Shown here: in pieces, positions 63,007 to 64,000 of the stretch
Numbering within the stretch: the stretch's first letter is position 1
Layout of the letters: the number at the start of each line of letters is the position of its first letter
Assembly: GCA_918797485.1 (NCBI GenBank)
Contig: CAKKNE010000005.1
Location: 4,774,001 to 4,838,000 of the forward strand
Direction: 5' to 3'
Length of the DNA: 64,000 bases
Source of the DNA: Pelagomonas calceolata
Taxonomy: Eukaryota; Sar; Pelagophyceae; Pelagomonadales; Pelagomonadaceae
The notes under the pieces: generated by a model
What the model was told of the DNA's origin: nothing
What the model saw: the letters and a program-made list of their open reading frames with translations, nothing else
Databases searched by the model: none
Position numbers and translations under genes: made by a program

Positions 63007-63606
63007 ATGGCGGCCCTGGAAGCGCAGCAGCAGCAGCTCACCAGCGATGCCCCAGTGGAAGCTGCCGCGCCTCCTGAACTACCCTGGTGGATGCAAACTC
63101 CGTCCGTGCAGAGGCTGCTCGCAGAGTACGATTCCAAGACGGACGCGGAGCGGGCGGAGATCAAGCGGCGGGCCGAGGAAGCCGAGGAGGAGGCGTTCCA
63201 GCGAATCGCCGCCCGGACGACGCCAAACAAACCGACGGAAGAAGGCGCGCAGCTCCGGACCCTCGCCGCGGCGCGCTATGTGAGCCGCCTGGAGAGCGTC
63301 CACGACCACGTGCCGAAGCGCGAAGAATTGGAATTGTTCGCCGACTTGATCGGCAAGCTCGGCCTGCGCATCGACTACGACCGGTACGAGGTCGTGCGGC
63401 GCAAGGTGTTGGAGGCGGGCGGGACGCCCGGCTTCTGGGAGCAAGCGCAAAACGCGACGCGGTTCTTCAGCGTCCGGCCGCGGGCCGCGGACGGCACGGT
63501 CGCGGTCGCGGCGCTGCGGCAAGCGACGTTCGACGAGGCGGAGAGTCTATGCGTGCTCGCGTCGCGGGCGCGGAAACTTCCGGAAGGGGGTGTAAGTTCT
63601 TCTTGA
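63007..63606 (+). CDS. Unknown soluble helical protein
   Basis: A 199-residue protein from the ATG at 63007 (gtcATGgcg). Near the N-terminus is PPELPWWMQTPSVQRLLAEY, followed by a charged helix rich in Glu/Arg/Ala (about 45-75). The rest is helical with aromatic anchors (FWEQAQNATRFFSV). There is no signal peptide or membrane helix, and no known family. The C-terminus is a short Ser run. Confidence 0.55.
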   Translation: MAALEAQQQQLTSDAPVEAAAPPELPWWMQTPSVQRLLAEYDSKTDAERAEIKRRAEEAEEEAFQRIAARTTPNKPTEEGAQLRTLAAARYVSRLESVHDHVPKREELELFADLIGKLGLRIDYDRYEVVRRKVLEAGGTPGFWEQAQNATRFFSVRPRAADGTVAVAALRQATFDEAESLCVLASRARKLPEGGVSSS

Positions 63607-63665
63607 TTCATCTTGCGCTCTCAATTCACGGTGCTAGGACACGGTGCTAGGACTGCATTCTTGTG

Positions 63666-63687
63666 GCCTAGCCTTTGACACACTAGC
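63666..63687 (+). promoter_or_regulatory. Motif A copy
   Basis: GCCTAGCCTT then TGACACACTAGC. It is 166 bases upstream of the pirin-like start at 63854. Confidence 0.5.
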
Positions 63688-63853
63688 TTTCTCAGGCCGG
63701 CCTGAACACCGAGCAGCCTGAACACAAAGAGCGGCCTTGTCTGGAGCAAGAGAGCATTTGCAGAGTACATAGCACTGTCCACCCTGGCCTCTGCTAGCTT
63801 GTACCGCAAGCTCGTTCCGTCAGTTGCTCGCATGCGCACGGCAGCCTTGAGCA

Positions 63854-64000
63854 CAATGAGCACCATCCTGAGTGTCGACCCGCTATCGTTCCCGTTCGCA
63901 ACTGACAGTCCGTTCCTGTTTGGTGTCCACCACGACGACCGCTACCCGAAGGGTAATGCTAAAATGGGTCCGGACGCCAGCCTGCGCGGCCATAGCATCG
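63854..64000 (+). CDS. Pirin-family protein, N-terminal part (cut by window edge)
   Basis: The ATG at 63854 opens 49 codons to the end of the window. The translation begins MSTILSVDPLSFPFATDSP and continues FLFGVHHDDRYPKGNAKMG, PDASLRGHSI. The block FLF..HH.D.YPKGN..MGP..SL.GH is the start of the cupin-type pirin domain, with HH contributing iron ligands. Pirins are Fe-binding nuclear or cytosolic cofactors or quercetinases. The gene continues to the right. Confidence 0.75.

Noticed and set aside
1-64000. CRISPR arrays, bacterial operons, rRNA or tRNA genes
   Set aside because: No regular spacer repeats, Shine-Dalgarno-type operons or structural RNA signatures; gene content, introns and targeting signals are eukaryotic.

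Overview
The window looks like nuclear DNA of a photosynthetic eukaryote with a red-type secondary plastid, most probably a pelagophyte-like stramenopile. The sequence is strongly GC-rich and gene-dense. Genes are mostly single-exon, with rare GT-AG introns of about 50-100 bases. Several products start with a signal peptide followed by a plastid-type transit sequence (for example QS^FAPPALRSF at 22496). A complete magnesium-chelatase H subunit, a betaine-lipid synthase and a complex-type N-glycan enzyme are present. No rRNA, tRNA, CRISPR or intact mobile element was recognised. The organism call is inference; no search was run.

Layout. 0-12 kb: a plastid-type unknown protein, TMEM230-like protein, a methyltransferase, a U-box protein, two divergent genes sharing a CDC37-like N-terminal motif, and a giant LRR/IQ coiled-coil protein. 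12-23 kb: an OSCA/TMEM63 channel, a 2OG oxygenase, a GxGD (SPP-like) protease, a spliced membrane protein, an aldo-keto reductase with a membrane tail, and three small membrane or plastid proteins. 23-30 kb: an ankyrin/kinesin-14, a DUF2817 peptidase with an apparent frameshift, and a UIM-like/ubiquitin-like/AlkB fusion. 30.2-31.8 kb: a lower-GC gene desert with a decayed repeat. 31.8-40 kb: a GPI-type protein, sulfotransferase, F-box protein, PPC decarboxylase, alpha/beta hydrolase, two-pore K+ channel with EF hands, and a small membrane protein. 40-54.3 kb: ChlH (three exons), a MidA/NDUFAF7-type methyltransferase, a TLC-BtaA-BtaB fusion for DGTS betaine lipid, a tandem pair of ornithine-cyclodeaminase-like genes, and a cytochrome-b5-reductase-like protein. 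54.5-64 kb: a TRIM-like protein, BRE1-type RING ligase, GnT-I (GT13), a small unknown, a GT90 enzyme, an unknown, and the start of a pirin gene cut by the window edge.

The strongest system-level signal is in the promoters. Three short intergenic motifs recur. Motif A (GCTAGCGG..TGTAAGACACTAGC, 15 copies) lies upstream of gene starts, often midway between divergent genes, and was not seen in coding sequence or in gaps between converging genes. Motif C (ACGGGTTTT, 5 copies) and motif B (GGGCAGCC clusters) occupy most of the upstream regions that lack A. Together they look like a promoter grammar for this genome. A second theme is intron birth. The tandem ornithine-cyclodeaminase paralogs carry introns at different positions, and many introns have short direct repeats at their splice boundaries, as expected if introns arrive as insertions with target-site duplication.
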